This document shows, in pieces, positions 36,205-51,200 of a stretch of 64,000 nucleotides of DNA. Each line of letters begins with the position of its first letter. The stretch's first letter is position 1. The notes under the pieces are model-generated. The model did no database searches. It saw only the letters and a list, made by a program, of their open reading frames with translations, and had not been told where the DNA came from. This DNA comes from Camarhynchus parvulus (taxonomy: Eukaryota; Chordata; Aves; Passeriformes; Thraupidae): positions 42,069,609-42,133,608 of the forward strand of contig NC_044574.1 in NCBI RefSeq assembly GCF_901933205.1, written 5' to 3'. Made by a program: the position numbers and the translations under genes.

Positions 36205-39200
36205 CTTGAGAGCATGCAAGTAGAATTTGAGAAGTAAGGAATTTTCTTTGAAGCAACAACATGGAGGGTTAATGCAGTGACAAAATACATTTTACAACTT
36301 GCAACCAGTATCAGTAAATAGTGAAAACTAAAAAAAAAAAAAACCAAAAAGCATAGGTAATGCATGTATTTCTTTCATACGTATTGTATGTAGGAATGAA
36401 ACAATTCCTACATGTCCTGGTGAACTACCAGCTCTGCCTGAGATATTTCAATTTGTTCCCACCAGTAATGTGGGAACAGGGCAGAAGAGAAAGATATTAA
36501 AAACTGGAGAGGGAGTAAAATTGCAATCATACATCTGAAGCTCTTGGCAAGATTTATTTTTTACAACAAATCTGTTTCTCAAGAAACTTCAGCTGAACCT
36601 CTGTTAAAATAATGAAGACAGCAATAATTAATCTTATGCAAACAAGCAGATGCAAAGTGAATAATTGGTCACAGTTGCTTTGTTGTATGTGTATTTCTGA
36701 TGCAACTATACTTATTGCTGTACTGGTATCATGGAAGAGATATCAGAGAAAAAAGATGAAGGAGCAGCACTCCAAACCAACACTTATAAATTAGGTCTTT
36801 CTCAGAAGTAACTGCTGCTCATGGGGACTGATATTAGAAATGTCAACCCAAGAATCAAGTTTGAGGCATGCTGAGCTGCTTCAGCCCTATCATTTTCTAC
36901 TGGCCTAGTAGAGAAACAGTGTATTTTTAGCCTTGGTTTCACATCTCTTATGGCATCTGTGAACATTTTGTCCTTTTTCCTCACCATGTTCTTATTACTG
37001 GTCTTCAGAGTAAAATATGCTGATAGATTTGAAATGCTGAGCTAATAACTCTCCAATGGATATAATGAAAAGAAAAATACATCAGTAATGTGCGTCGATC
37101 CCAGCTTGAAGAGCTAGATATTGGAGGTAGAAAACTTCACAGTAAAAGCATAATTAGCAGAAGTGTCTTCAGGATGATTTAAGAAATATTTTCATGCTTA
37201 CTTCTATATGCCACTTCTTGCAATATTCTGCAGTGGCCTTTCAGAAAGTTTACCACATAGTTTCTGAATATGTCTAAACGTGCCCTTATTTATTGTCATG
37301 TACAGTCCCCCTGTATATAACAATAAATGGCACTGCACAAAATAATATATTAGCATTCTGAAAAATATTCTGGAAAGAAAACCAAGACTACATGTGTGCA
37401 TTAAGCAAAGTGATTACTTTAAAGTGACCAAACATAAAAAGTTGGTTATCTGATTTTTGCTTTTGGATTAAAACAATTATGCACAGCCTATAAAGTGCCA
37501 GAAAAAAACACGAAGAGTATGTTCACAGGAGAACTAGTTCAGAAAATCCTTAAGGAATAAAATCTTGTGCATTTTTTTGTGTATGGACAGATAAAATTGT
37601 GCAGGCAGTGGAAAAGAATCAAAAGGTTAGAGGAATATATTCTTTCACTTTTCAAAATCACTTCTGACAAAATGATTATCAGTTCACATCATCATATCAG
37701 TGTATTTTTCTATTCTCCTATGCTCCCAAACTTAGTACAATCTAGAAGAGATACCTGTTTTGGGAGAAGTCCTTCTGTCTCAAGAATTACATCTATATCT
37801 GAATTTCAGAATTAATAAAACCTAACAAAATTAGAAAGGCTTTTTCAGTGTGCTTAAACTGTGAGTCTTAAATGCTCCTGAAAATCAGGCTCACAATATT
37901 TCTCAGTCAGGTTTATTCCTGCCCCCATGTGTCCCTCTACAAAGCTCAATTACTGGATAATAGTATCAGCAAGTGTCTCTCAGGACTGCTGTGAGGATTA
38001 ACAAAACCAGCTGTTGTACAATATCTCTGAAAGTCTTAAACTACCTGAACCTTATATTCATACTAAACATATGTTAGGCTAAAACAAGGAAAATACTCAT
38101 CTGACTCAGTACCTCTCTGAAATTTACATTTAAAATTATAATGTGTCTTGAAACAAATGATAGGACATTTATAAGGCAGAAAAAAGTGAAAGGTGTTTAA
38201 TTAAAATGTATTTTAAATACAACAAGAGATTTTAAATAATGGTAGCTATGTGAAGTTATCTTACTGTAGAATAAGAATAGAAAAGTATTCTCAAAAGTGG
38301 CACCCAGAATATAATTGTAAGTAATATATATTCAAATACAGAATTAAAATGCAGAGCTAAAGTACAAAGGGTTAATACTGGGAGTTACCATTAAAAAGTC
38401 AATATTCATACACTTGGGTACCAGTGGTAATAAATCTGGATTAGATCTCCTAAAAAGCCTAAACAGTTTAACAGCCTAAATTACACTTTCAGAAGTACAT
38501 GAGCATTCAGACACATAATTAATTTCCTCTGACTTACAACAATTATTTCAGCCAAGGTGACTGATGACTTTCATTATTTTAGTCAAGGGTGTTTTTAAGT
38601 TTAAATACATAGCAGAAAACTCATTCTTTTTATATTGCTTCGGGGCAAAATTCAAGCTATGTAAATCACTTTTATCTTTTTTTTTCTTCCAGTGGATGTG
38701 CTGGATGGGATGTATGCACCTGCTCAGCTATGGCAAAGCAGCTGGCATACTGTAACCTCATTGTCTAAGTCTGTAGCACACTTTGAGTCTAGATCTCATT
38801 GGCTTTTACTGAAATTCTGGATAATACATGCCCAGAATTCTGAAACTGAGGCATAAGCTTAAAGGTCCCTCAGTGCTTGAAAAGCTCTACCCCACCTCAT
38901 TTTGAGAAGACAACTTGGGCTGATATGTCATATACAAGAAGTAGTTTTCACCCTGTATATTTCTAAAGCAGGACCTCTGCCCTGCAACAGTGTCTGAACA
39001 AGCAGGTGCCATCTGGGGTTAAGAGACCACCACACACATCAGGTGTGAACCTGCTTGCAAATAGTTGCTTGACTGTTGCCTAAAGATTTGAAAGCACATT
39101 TTTTTCACTCACTGCAAGGAAGCAAATGGCAAATTTTGAAGTGCTGGTAACCAGACATGTCAGCTAAACAGAAACCGACATTATATTGCAAAATCTAGTA

Positions 39201-42200
39201 CAGTGCAGAAATCTCTAAGAGGGAGATATAAATATTTAAACACTTGGCATTCCCTCAAGGACTTTCTGAAATCAAAAGTACTCTTTCAGGAGCTGCACAA
39301 ACTGCAAAGACAAATAATCAAGGATTTTCAAGTACTGTCAAGATAATAAATGTGTTAATGAAAGAGTGTTGCACAAAACTTCATTTTTTTCCTGTGGAAC
39401 ATTTAGTTTTGCAAATGTAAATGTATCTCCGTGGTTTAGATTAAATTTTTAATGTTTATGTTTGGAAAAAAACAAAATTACACTCCAGTTACTCATACCT
39501 CTGTCTCTGTACTCTTTCTGGACAAAAACCAAACCTGCATTGGTTCTTTTTTGCCCTTCATAGAAACTGGACCTCTGTACTCCAGGTGGAACTGAGGATC
39601 TGAATTTTCTGGTGTCATAAGACACCTGAAATTGAAAGAGAAAACATAGAAATGAATGGACTTTGCATGCATGCCAGACACTATGTAAAATATTAAACAT
39701 GCTACCTGTATGTGGGCAGACTACCAAAAGATTCAACCATCTCTACATCATTGTTATATTTGCAGATCAATACCTGTGTACCATAATGCAGTTTGCCATA
39801 GAGCTTCATGAGAACTCACATACTTAAATAATGGTTGTAGGAGGACTGTCATTTTCAACTCCAAAAAAACTTTATGGTATGCTGACAAAGTGATTTATTT
39901 TAAGATGCCAATACCAATAAGAATAATACATTACTCACCTGTAAGTATATTCAGAGACATTGATCTTTCCCTTTTCTCCAGTAGTTTCTGTTCTGCTTGT
40001 AAGATTGACCGTATTTCCAAAGAGACAGTACCGTGGCATCCTTTGACCTATGACACCTGTGACTACCTCACCAGTATGGATTCCTATGGTTATCTTTAGA
40101 GAGAAAAAATTAAGTTTGAATATTCAAAAGTAATGTAATTAATCTGCTGCCTCTGACTAAACACAGGCAACATGCTACTTTATATCTACTAGAGTTTATT
40201 TTCCCAAAGTGATACTCCTGCTTCTTCAAAGCCTTGCATTTTGTGGGTTTTGTCACTTTGTTTTTTAACTTTAGTACAATGTCATGCCTCTGCCTTCCAC
40301 ATAAACAATCAAAGTCTGTAATTTTCCAGCATCCACCCTGCTGTTATTATGTACTGTGAAAATAAAAAAAGAGGTGGGCAGAGAGGCATACTCTGCAGGT
40401 CTGTGTTTAATGACTGCTCAGAAGGTGCAGAAAAGGATGGCACAGGTCAAGAAAAAAGATGTTTCTCAAATGAAAAATCATGGTATTTTGTATTCAGAAG
40501 GTAAAGAGATAGGACAGAGGTTTGGAGAAGCTCATTCTAGTAGCACATTACAGTTACTGTAAAGTCCCAAATCAAACCTTCTCACTGCTTTGCTCCATGA
40601 TAAAGTGAAGTACACAGCTCTGAGCTAGGTGACAGAACAGCAGCATTCATGTAAATAGAAATATGCACTGCACTCATTAATCATTTTCAGCTCACAGCCT
40701 TCTGACGAGGACGGTCAATGCTGCTTGCCCAGTTCTGTATCAGTGCTACAACATCTCCAGAAAGTCCCACAGTGAGTGAAATTCCACTAATATACACTGG
40801 TGTCAGTAATCATTGCTGTACCTGTCTGTGGAACTGTAATTCTCTTTTTAATGCAATAAATAGTGTCTCATTCCGACATGAGGATCTGAGGCATGATGAA
40901 AAATATCAGGGAGGGAATATTATTTTTGTGCTCCTTGAGTTGAAGAAGACTCAACAAATTATACTTGATGCATAGTAGGAATTCACTGATTATATTGAAA
41001 TTATCAGAAAACAGACACAAATGATGTGGACCTAAATAAGTCCTTTACCATTGAAAGCACAATAAGCATTTTAAGGTCTGGGCACTGGACATGTAACAAC
41101 TACATGTGACTTCTCATATTATTTGTATATATCAGTCTCAAAATCTAACAATAACAAGGCCCATGCCTTGCATGGACTGGGACTAGAGTATTTTCTTATT
41201 TCAAAACATTATCATGCTGTCAAAGAAAGGGTTTTCATTCAAGCTCACATTTACTAACCTGTACAGGCTCACCATCTACTTGAACTTGGCCTGCAATTTC
41301 CATCATATCCAAAGCCAGGTGGCAGATAGATCGTGCATGGTGCATGCAAGGCTCTGGCAGACCACTCACTGTCATATACTTGTCCCCAACTGTTTCCACC
41401 TGTCAAGATAGATATTTTTCAATTACTTCATTATTATGGTTTTTAGGGTACTAGAATTGATGTAGTGCTTCAAGACTGCTTCTCCTTTAAAAGAGTTCCC
41501 TTTCCCTTTCATTCAAATCACCCTAATTACTGTCATCTCTGCTTGTTATTGAAGGGGATTTATCATAAACCCACAATACAGCAACTTACAATGACTGTGA
41601 TTGTATAAACCTGAGTCTCTCTTCTGGTGTCATCTGAATGAAACTGAGCTCTATGTTTGTTCTGACTCATATCCTTAATTCACATGGTACAGGACACAAA
41701 ATTCAGTTCTAGCAAGACCTAGGAATGAACCTCATAGATATAAACACACAAGAAAACACATGTACATATATATGGGATGCATATGTATCTATCTCTGTAC
41801 CTTCCTGCTACCAGCCACATTTGCAACTACACCTCACTCCTGAAGTGAATGAATAGTAATGATTAACTGAATAGTAAGTCATAATTTACAATTAGAAGAC
41901 CCGGGAATAGAACTGAAAAACTTAAAGCACAAGTTCAGAAGAACCACAAATGGCTTGTGTAAGTTCACATCAGCTAAATGTGGAAGTACATTTATATGTC
42001 CAGCTAATGGGTGACTGAAAAAATCATGATGAGAACTTAGCACTTAATGTTCCTTCAGACATTTAGAGATAACCAAAATACTCTTCTGCAGCTATCTAAT
42101 ATCAGGTAACACAGCTCAGACTGAGAACATAAGTTGTTTTTTTTAAAAGCCTAAAATCCAGGAAGATTGGATTTTGCTACAGCTTAATGCTATGAAGTTT

Positions 42201-45200
42201 TGTTTTTATAATTTACCATAGTAAATTACAGAAAAGTAACAGATTAGATACTTCAAAAATCTTATGCTTACCTTATAAACAAATGGATTCCTTCGTGAAT
42301 CAGTCAGAATATCAAATCTTGTGTAAAGATCATTTAAAAGATTGACAATTTTCATGGCTCCCTCTCCAGAGGCATGTTTGCTACAAAAGGCATTGAAGCC
42401 CACAATGCCACTGAAGAGAATGGTGACGTTGTCGTAGCGCTTGGCTGGAACAGGGCGCTTGTGTCTCAGCTCATTTGCCACTGATGGTGGCAGAACAGAG
42501 TACAGCAACCTACAGAGGTAAGGAAAGAAAGGCAAAAGTGAAAAAAGAGAATCTGAAGAAAGCTGTTTACAGCAGCACTCTTCATATATTAACTTCTACC
42601 CCCCCACAGGGTTTATAATGTACTCCTATCATCAATAAGCAATAGAAAAGGTGTTTGCTGAAGAATATGTTATTTGGAAAACAGGAAGTGATCTACATCA
42701 GCATATCATTTCAAATACATTAATATACATCTAAATTATCAACAAAATGAGACATGTATTACTAATTCTTCTGACATGATTTGTTAGTAGTGTCTTGGAT
42801 CATTTTTACTTCTTTCTGCCACATCCTCAGCTCATATAATATGGTTTTTCTCACAGAACCATAAAAACTGCAAAAAAGACCAGAGAGAAAAAAAAAGAGA
42901 TCAAACAGTTTTCCATTTCTGATCAATTCATGATGATCAGGCATTTTTAAATGCTTCCTCTCTGTTGAGCATGCTGGGTTTAGGGTCTAGAGTGTCTTTT
43001 TAATAGTCTATACGATGTATTAACACTTGTTCATATTATAAATTATGCAAATAAAATCCAATCACACAGAAATTCACCCTATTCTCATGTGTCTTCCTTC
43101 AACTATCTAACTCCTATCTTAAGGTCCATTTCCCTCCTGAAGATCTCTGACTGTTTCACAAATCTTGAACATCATTTTGTACACAGCCTCCTGCACAATC
43201 CCTCATTAGTCACATTTTTGGCAAGTTCACTACTTAAGTTATAATTAGTGAATACTTTTGGCACATCACACAGTAAGTGACACTATCTGTTCCAGCAGCT
43301 GCTATGAAGGCAAGAATTCCTGAAGATAAAATGACTTTATAAAGTAAGCCAACAGGAATGAAGAGAAAAAATACTTCTTAGGCTTTGTTTTCTCTGTTTC
43401 TCCTGTCCATCCCTTTCAAGTATTTTTAAAATAATTTCCATTACAGAAAAAAACTTATCTATCAATAGAATTAATAAAGAGATGGAACTGTGTTTTATAA
43501 ATAACTCCATGCTACTTTTCACACAAGTTTTTGTTTAATTTGCCAATCATTGTTGAGCTGAAATGCCATAGACTAATGACATTTGAAATTGACTTTATAG
43601 TTATCTATAGTACTGGATTTGGGGCCCAATGCACACTCACTGTTATGTGTTATTTTTATGTACTTATATCTAGACAAACCCAAATTTATTTCTACAAGTA
43701 AGTATTACATCAAATTCATAGCACTAAGCAATTTATTTCTACAAGTAAGTATTACATCAAATTCATAGCATTAAGCTATTGCAAAGTTTCAGCTTTACAT
43801 AAACTGTTTTCAAGGTTTATAAGATATGTTTTTCTGTTCTATTATCCTGTGCCAGAAAGACAAAAGTTGGTTTACTGAACTCTGTCAAATAACAGCACTT
43901 GGGCATTCATCAAATTCACCTTCACTACAGTGACTGCATGTAAGTTTCCAAAATTTTAGGTAATTCACATGTAAAAATGAATTGTCAGCTCATTTTTTAT
44001 AACTTTTCTTGTCAGGGAGGGAGCCATCAAAACATCTCGGCATAGAATGGCCTAGACTGTGGGTGACATTTGACAATCTAAATAAAGAAATACCCTATTA
44101 AATGTTCTTTCTCGACTCCAAAATTACCAGTCCTGATCATCTCTGATATTCCTTACAAGATTCTGTTATTCGTTAAAGAAGGTAGCTATAAATAATTTAT
44201 TGCTCTGAGTGTTTCAGCCCAAAACTGGGATTTGGTTCTTACGTGTCTGTCTTTTTCTTTTCATCCTCCAGTGCACGCAGTGTGTGCTGCAGTCGGTCGG
44301 TGAGGATCTCAAGCTCCTGAGTCAGTTTATACTCCTCTCGGAACTGCTCTCCCAAAAGAACCAGATCACGGGTAGCATCATGCAGTGGGATATCACTCAG
44401 ATATAAACCTCTCCTGGTTAAATCGTCCAAGTTCATCACACTGCAAAGCAGAGAAATATACAATAATATGGGTAAAATGAAACTTGCCAAAGGAGCATTT
44501 AAAACTCAAATAAACAGCAGTCTGCTGAATAACAGTAGAAAGATGAAGCTTCTGAACTTGTGATGAGCTGTACAACATATCCCTTCTAGGAAACACCTAG
44601 ATAAAACCGCAAGATAAAACTTGCTAAAAAAAAAATTGAATATGAGGAATAACCATTTGTACAAACTGGACCAGAGCAAGCCAATGTTTATACTGAGTAT
44701 TTAATACTCAGTCAAGTTGCAATGTTTAAATGCTCCTACCTCTTTTAGTATAAACACATCAAAATCAATTAAATCAATACTGGAACCAATTAGTCTCTGT
44801 AGTACTACTCTCATAAGTGTTGTTAAAATTAGTAATTGTAAAATGAAAATCAATATCATAGAACTCTCTAGGTTTGAAGTACCTTGGTGAACAAAGAAAG
44901 AGAATGCTGTCTGCTTCAGGCAAGTAGATCATTTGCCCTTTCAGGCGTAAGCAGCTGATTTCTGTGCCAGTCAGTTCATCTTCACACTCCAACTTTTCCA
45001 CATCCAACAGCCCCTCCTGGTGATGAAAAGCCACCACTGTGTAAGGGCAATGGTGTGTTATGCACCAGGCCTAGTCTGTAAGTGCATTCACTAGAAAGGC
45101 AGTCAGAATATTTGGAATAGACTTACAGCTTACACTAAGCCCTGATTAACGTCTCGTTTGAACACCATGCACTGTCTGTAATTTAATACAATGATTTGCT

Positions 45201-48200
45201 ACCATGAAGACACAAAGCATGGTATCTTTCTTTACATTCATGTTTGCAACTCTTTGTTTTCCACATTGCTCCTTAACAATAGTTTTGATAATAGTATTGC
45301 CTGCTCTGTGAAGTTCTATCTGTGCCTGGGATCATCTCCTAGAAATCATCCTGGTTTCTCTCAGGTACAGTTTTCTATAAATAAACAGGCTCCTTGATGT
45401 AGTAGGTGTTACTCTACAAACTGCATCTGCTCATATCACACACCTTGTCTCCTGTCCTCTTTAGGGAACACAACACAGACCTTTTTATGAACATAGGAGC
45501 CCAAGCAAGAACACATTTCATATTTGTCTCCCACACTCGTATGAAGTAAAGTAAATGTAATTACCCCTCTACATTTTCTTTGATACAACACACAAACTAG
45601 ACTGGCCCCTTGCAGAGAAGGCATCATGCATGAAGTGTGTTTACTTCACCATTCCTATAAAACACTCTGCTTAACAGCTATTCACAAATTCATACCTGTG
45701 ACTCTCTCTTGGCTCAAGACTCAAAAAGGTCTGAGCATACTACAGAGAATTTTCTCTGAAGACTTCTGAGCTTTCTGCACTTCTTATCTCTTCAAAGCAC
45801 ACTTCCTTAAAGAAAAACTGGGAAAATATTCTCTAGTTACCTTAGTCCTGAGTACAAAGACTGTATTGATATGGGAGAGGATCCCATGGAAGCTAATATC
45901 AATATGAGGCCGGACCAAGGAGAAAACTGACAACAGACTGCAATTTCCTGGCTGCAGCTAGAATATTAAAAAACAGAAAAAAGAAAAAAAAACCCAACTG
46001 TTATACTTTATAATAAAAATACACATAGAGCAATTATATTCCATTTTATTAGATGAAAATACTGAATAGAAGAGAATTTATGCATCTCTCCATTGAATAA
46101 CAAGGTTTTTAAATTATTCTCTTACTGAATAAGGACATGACCATAAGGAACAAAACTGTTGTAGAATTAGGTTATTTTCAAGTCCTTTTTCTAACAAGAG
46201 AAGCGCAATTTCGTAAATATTATACACTTACAAAGGAATGCTGTTTAGACAGAGAATCCTAAATCTGTTTTATTCATCTTTATAATTAACCTGTGAAGCA
46301 TCTATCACTATGAATTTTCTATGGCTATCAATGCATAAGAATCATCTAACCTGTGGAAGAACTCTGTATATAGCATTGCCACATTGTGTGACCACCAGAT
46401 CTCTGTCAAATATGATGTGGAAAGGAAATGCCTTGCAGAAGGTGTAGGGACTGATGCGAGACTCTTGGGTACCGTTTTCTTCAAATCTGTCAAGGTCCTC
46501 ATAGTAGTCCTCTTCTTTAGATTCTTTTTCTTCAATTAAAAATTGAATGTGGTCACATTCCTCATTCCTCTGTTGAATAACCTAGAGAAATGCAGAAAAA
46601 ATGAAAAGCTGAAAATTCTGCTACTCATTAGGAACTGGAGTGCTACTATGGAGACAGGAATGTATTTAGAGGAGAAAGATAAATTCAAGAATTATATTCA
46701 CATCTTGAAAAATACCATATTCTAGTAAGAATTTCTGATTTCACAGTCTTTGTAATTACAGGTGAATAATTATGCCTTTGCTTAGCCACAGTTGCTCTCT
46801 ACAAGAGCAACATATTGAAGATCACCCAAATACAATTTATTAAGCCTGAGTGAAATGCAAATCCTGAAACAAGGCATCAAGACTCAGGTTGTGCTTTCTT
46901 TTTTTTCTTGCCAAAAAATAGGGTGGCTCCTTCCCCTGAAATGAACCTGTGTGAGCTTTGAATCCCACAGAACCCCTGAATCCTTATTTTGATCAATGTT
47001 GCTTGCAAGGTCTATAACACAACAGCAAATAGTGCTGACTGTTTAGTGATGACTAAATAGTGCTAAGAGGGTGGGTGTGTCACTGACAGCAAGAAGGAAA
47101 GTGCACGGAGCACATGTTAGGATATACAGTCCTTATACATTACAGCAGACTTCAAGATCAGAGCCAACAGACAAAACTAAAAGCAATCTTCTCTGGGCTG
47201 TATTCTATATTAAAGGAAATGACAGCAAAACCAGAATCATCTACATCAGTGGAATACCAAAAAGGTGTCCTTAACACAGCATTACACTCTTCAGTAATTT
47301 TACTCAAAGTTAGTAAAAAATATGAAATTAATAGGGATTATTTTGTTTGCAGCGAGAGTCATGTACGGCAATATAATTTAAGCTAATAACTAGTAGAATA
47401 ACATCATTTACCCTGAGAAACTAAATCCACCTCTTTTCAAATTTAATTAGACTTAATGATTAGAAAAGAACAATTCTAATTCTGTTTACATAGTATTGTT
47501 AGCAGTGTTTTTCTGGAATCTGTTCCACCTGATTCTACTTTCATGTTGACTCTGATCCTAAAGGCACTGAAGCAAAAAAAAAAAGATTTCTTAAAATTTC
47601 TAAAGCATCCTGATTTTGCCCTTTACACGTAGTCTTAACCACAGAGATTAACAGTTACAATTTGAAAACAGAACAGATATGCACAAACACTGCAACTGAT
47701 CCCTAAGATGTTAAGTTTATTAAATATTTGATCTCGAAAACTGCCAAAAATAGTACTTGATGGGCTAGGGAGTGCTGATGCCTTTATTTGCTCCTAAACA
47801 AATGGAGGAATGTAAAACAACAAAACAGTATTTTATTGCTAAATGATGATTAATTTAAGGTGGCAGTGTTCTTTGATCTATAAATTGACTGCTCATTTGA
47901 AGGAAAGAGAGGCTCCTCTGGAGGTCAGTTTAGAGGAAGAGCCCGATTTAGGCGCTCTATAGCTGTGTGCTGCATTATTTTCCTCTTTCTATTGCTTATG
48001 TAAGTAACTTAGAGAAAGATCAGCCTACTAAATTTACCAGTTAATGTAGGTACCCAAAGCTGGATGTAAAAATAAATTCAAATGTTGAGGATGAGAAAAC
48101 CTAACTGCCTCAAAAATTGTACTGGTAATCCACATCTCAGTGTATGACAAGGATAAGTGGGAAATTATGACCTAATAAGGGGTAAGCCTCAGAAAAATAT

Positions 48201-51200
48201 AAATGGTGGTCATCTGAGGAAAACACATGAAGTGGGTTTGTCTAGGAGAATGGAACATAGTAGATGAACACCTAGTTTTCCTCTGAATTCAGAATTTAAA
48301 GGTTTTCCACATCTTCCTTTTAAATCATTATCCCTGAAATTGTGAGAGACTGTGGTCATATTGAAGATTATCAGAAGGCAGTCAAGAGTCAGCTCTTACT
48401 TTCTATCACTCATGCACACTCTCACAAGTTTTATTTTAACAGTACCATTATTGTGGCCAGAGATAGCTGAGATTACACACAGAAACCTTTTTCAAATTGT
48501 GGAGATTTATCTCTAGAACTGATCTATGCTTCCAGATTATTTCCAGTCTTGGATCTTACTTTAAAGTGTTGCTCTTGCCACAAATGGAAGAAAAAACCTG
48601 CATATTTTGGATAAAAACCTTCTTAATTCAGCAAAGCTGATTTTAAAGAAGCTCATAATTTTTAAGGAAATGTTCATATTAACAACACATCACCTTCCAA
48701 ACAGATTATCTCCTTATAGCCATCTTACTCACTGCACACTAGTATTCTGTTACCAACCTGTACTTACAGACTTTCTCCTGCAACAATGCAGCATTCAACA
48801 GGTTGCTTTTAATAACTTCCCACTTTATTTCATTTATTATAAATGAATGATGAATCAGTGAACAGAACTCAGGCTTAGATTAAGAAAACTACCTATAAAA
48901 ATAGAACTGCTACATGCTTCCAGACATCCAGCTAGTTTGAGCCATGACCCTCTACAGATCCTACAAGCTCACAGAGTGACAAAGTCAGTCCTCACAAATG
49001 CTGTGCTATTTTCCTAACCTTTACAGATCAGAACTGTGCCAGTAACAGTGAAAAGCTGCAAATTTCCCAAGCATCTTCAAGTTCATTTGAAACACTATTT
49101 TTGACTAGACTCCGGGGCATCTAGAAATGCCTGCTGTATTAGTGCAACATGCTAGTGCAGCAAATGAACACCAGGGCAAACACACGGACATGTGTCAGAC
49201 CTACAAGACAGACACAGAGCCAGCAGCACATTTCTGGTAAACATGATATGCTGTGGACATAGCTGGTTTATGCAATTTTATTCTGATTATTCATGCACAG
49301 ACACTTATTAACAGATGCTTTAATCATACCCCTCTCCAGGCTACAAAATCTACCAATGCATCCCTAATTAACTTCCCAATGGATATGCAATTTCATTATG
49401 TCTTTTCTGCTCATACAACTTATGAACTATCTAATCTTCCTATCTCATTACATCATTCACCTTGTCAGCAAATTCAAAATCAGCACTTTTGACAGTGAAT
49501 ATAAGATGTTAAACTCTGTTCCTTCACCCTGGCAATCTATAGATCCAACCTAACTGGCCAGATATTTATCTGGCATAAGGACCTGCCCTAGATACTCTGA
49601 TAAGCTCAAGTAGAATAGAACTTATCTACTGTTTCATTCTGCAAGCAAAGTTTGCAAGCCACACAATTTCAGTATCATTTAAATATTGTTGAAGAAGCCT
49701 CTGATAAATGCTTGACAAATCAAAGTTCAGTCACAAAGCAACAAAGCCAGCAATCAAGTCTAATTCTTCCTCCCCCTGCAGTCTTAGCTGGTGAAGTGAC
49801 ATCAGTTCACAATGTCTAAGAGCTCAATCACCATAGTAACTGCAGTTAAAACTGAAGGAAGAAATCATTCTCTTGGTTTCAAAGAGAATATATAACATCT
49901 TACTGCTAACCTGCCTGTGCCTTCCAGGAGATGTGGCTTCAGAGTTTGTCCTTGCCGAATCAAGTGAAAAGTCACACCAATATTTCAGGGAATGACAATT
50001 GAGAGAAAAGTTATTTTAAAATGAGTGTGGTTTAATGTATTTGGTGAGCTTCACACAAGATATTAAATCAAGAAGTATTGCTGTGATACAGAATATATAA
50101 TGAGCACATGCTATCTGTTAAGCTGTCACTATGTGTTTACAAGACTCAATTCTGTACATCTGAGCATATCCCCAGGACACACTCATATTTCAGCATGGCA
50201 GGATAGAATGTCCTTGGACAGGGCTCTTTTTTGATGAGATTGTGAAAATTAATACAAAAACAGAGGGGTTTTGCCCTTTAAAGGCCAATACAGCATGAAA
50301 TTTTTGATCTCTTCTGATCAAAACTGACTGTGCAATGCTGCTTAACAAAGTTCGCTGTAGCTGCTTCAGAATGATCTCAAGACAAAGGAGTTCACTGCGG
50401 AAATGGCAGTGGAAAACTTTCAGTTTTGCATACCCAAAGATAGAACCATTGGGATATCTGTCCCTGGCAGCTGGCTTCAGAGCAGACTGTCTCACTTCAC
50501 CAAACCACTGTGCCTGGAGATAGTGAAGTTTACAGCTGCCCCAGTGCCAAAATTAGAGACTGACCATGCTCCATGACTGACTTATCTTCACGCACAGTTA
50601 GCATTGCAATGTGTGGACCAGTACTGCTTGTCTCCCATGACAAGTACCCAAGTATTTTTTAGATCAGCTCTCCAGCTGGTCACATCTTCACTTTGTTTTT
50701 TCACACTGCCATTAGTAAGCCTGAAATTACCGTCTTGTCAAGGACTTCCTCTGTTCTTTTCTCACTTTATATTGTAAAACATCTTCCCGATGTAAAAGAT
50801 TTTGATAGTCTGCTCTCAAATAACAGAAATGCAGAAGTCTGCTCTCCCAACAGATTTTTGGGCTTGGCTGGATTATGTACAACACTCTTTGCTGACCATA
50901 CCATTAGTAGCCTTGAGGGAATCCCTGTCCTGACTTCACCTTCACAGGTCACCTTCATTTATACACAAATAACCTCTGACAAGTGAAGCAAGAGAAGGCA
51001 TAGCCAGTAGGCTGCTAACAGAGATCTCATGACAAAGTTTGTCACCAGCATTGTGATAATTTTTTAGTTCTCATACTGAGACTGGCAGAACATGAACATT
51101 CTCAGCACATACACAAAGTCAGCAACAATTTTTGAGACAATACCTGCTGCAAAAATGATTTAGTCTCAGCTCTATTTGCTAAAAATGGATTACCATATCA

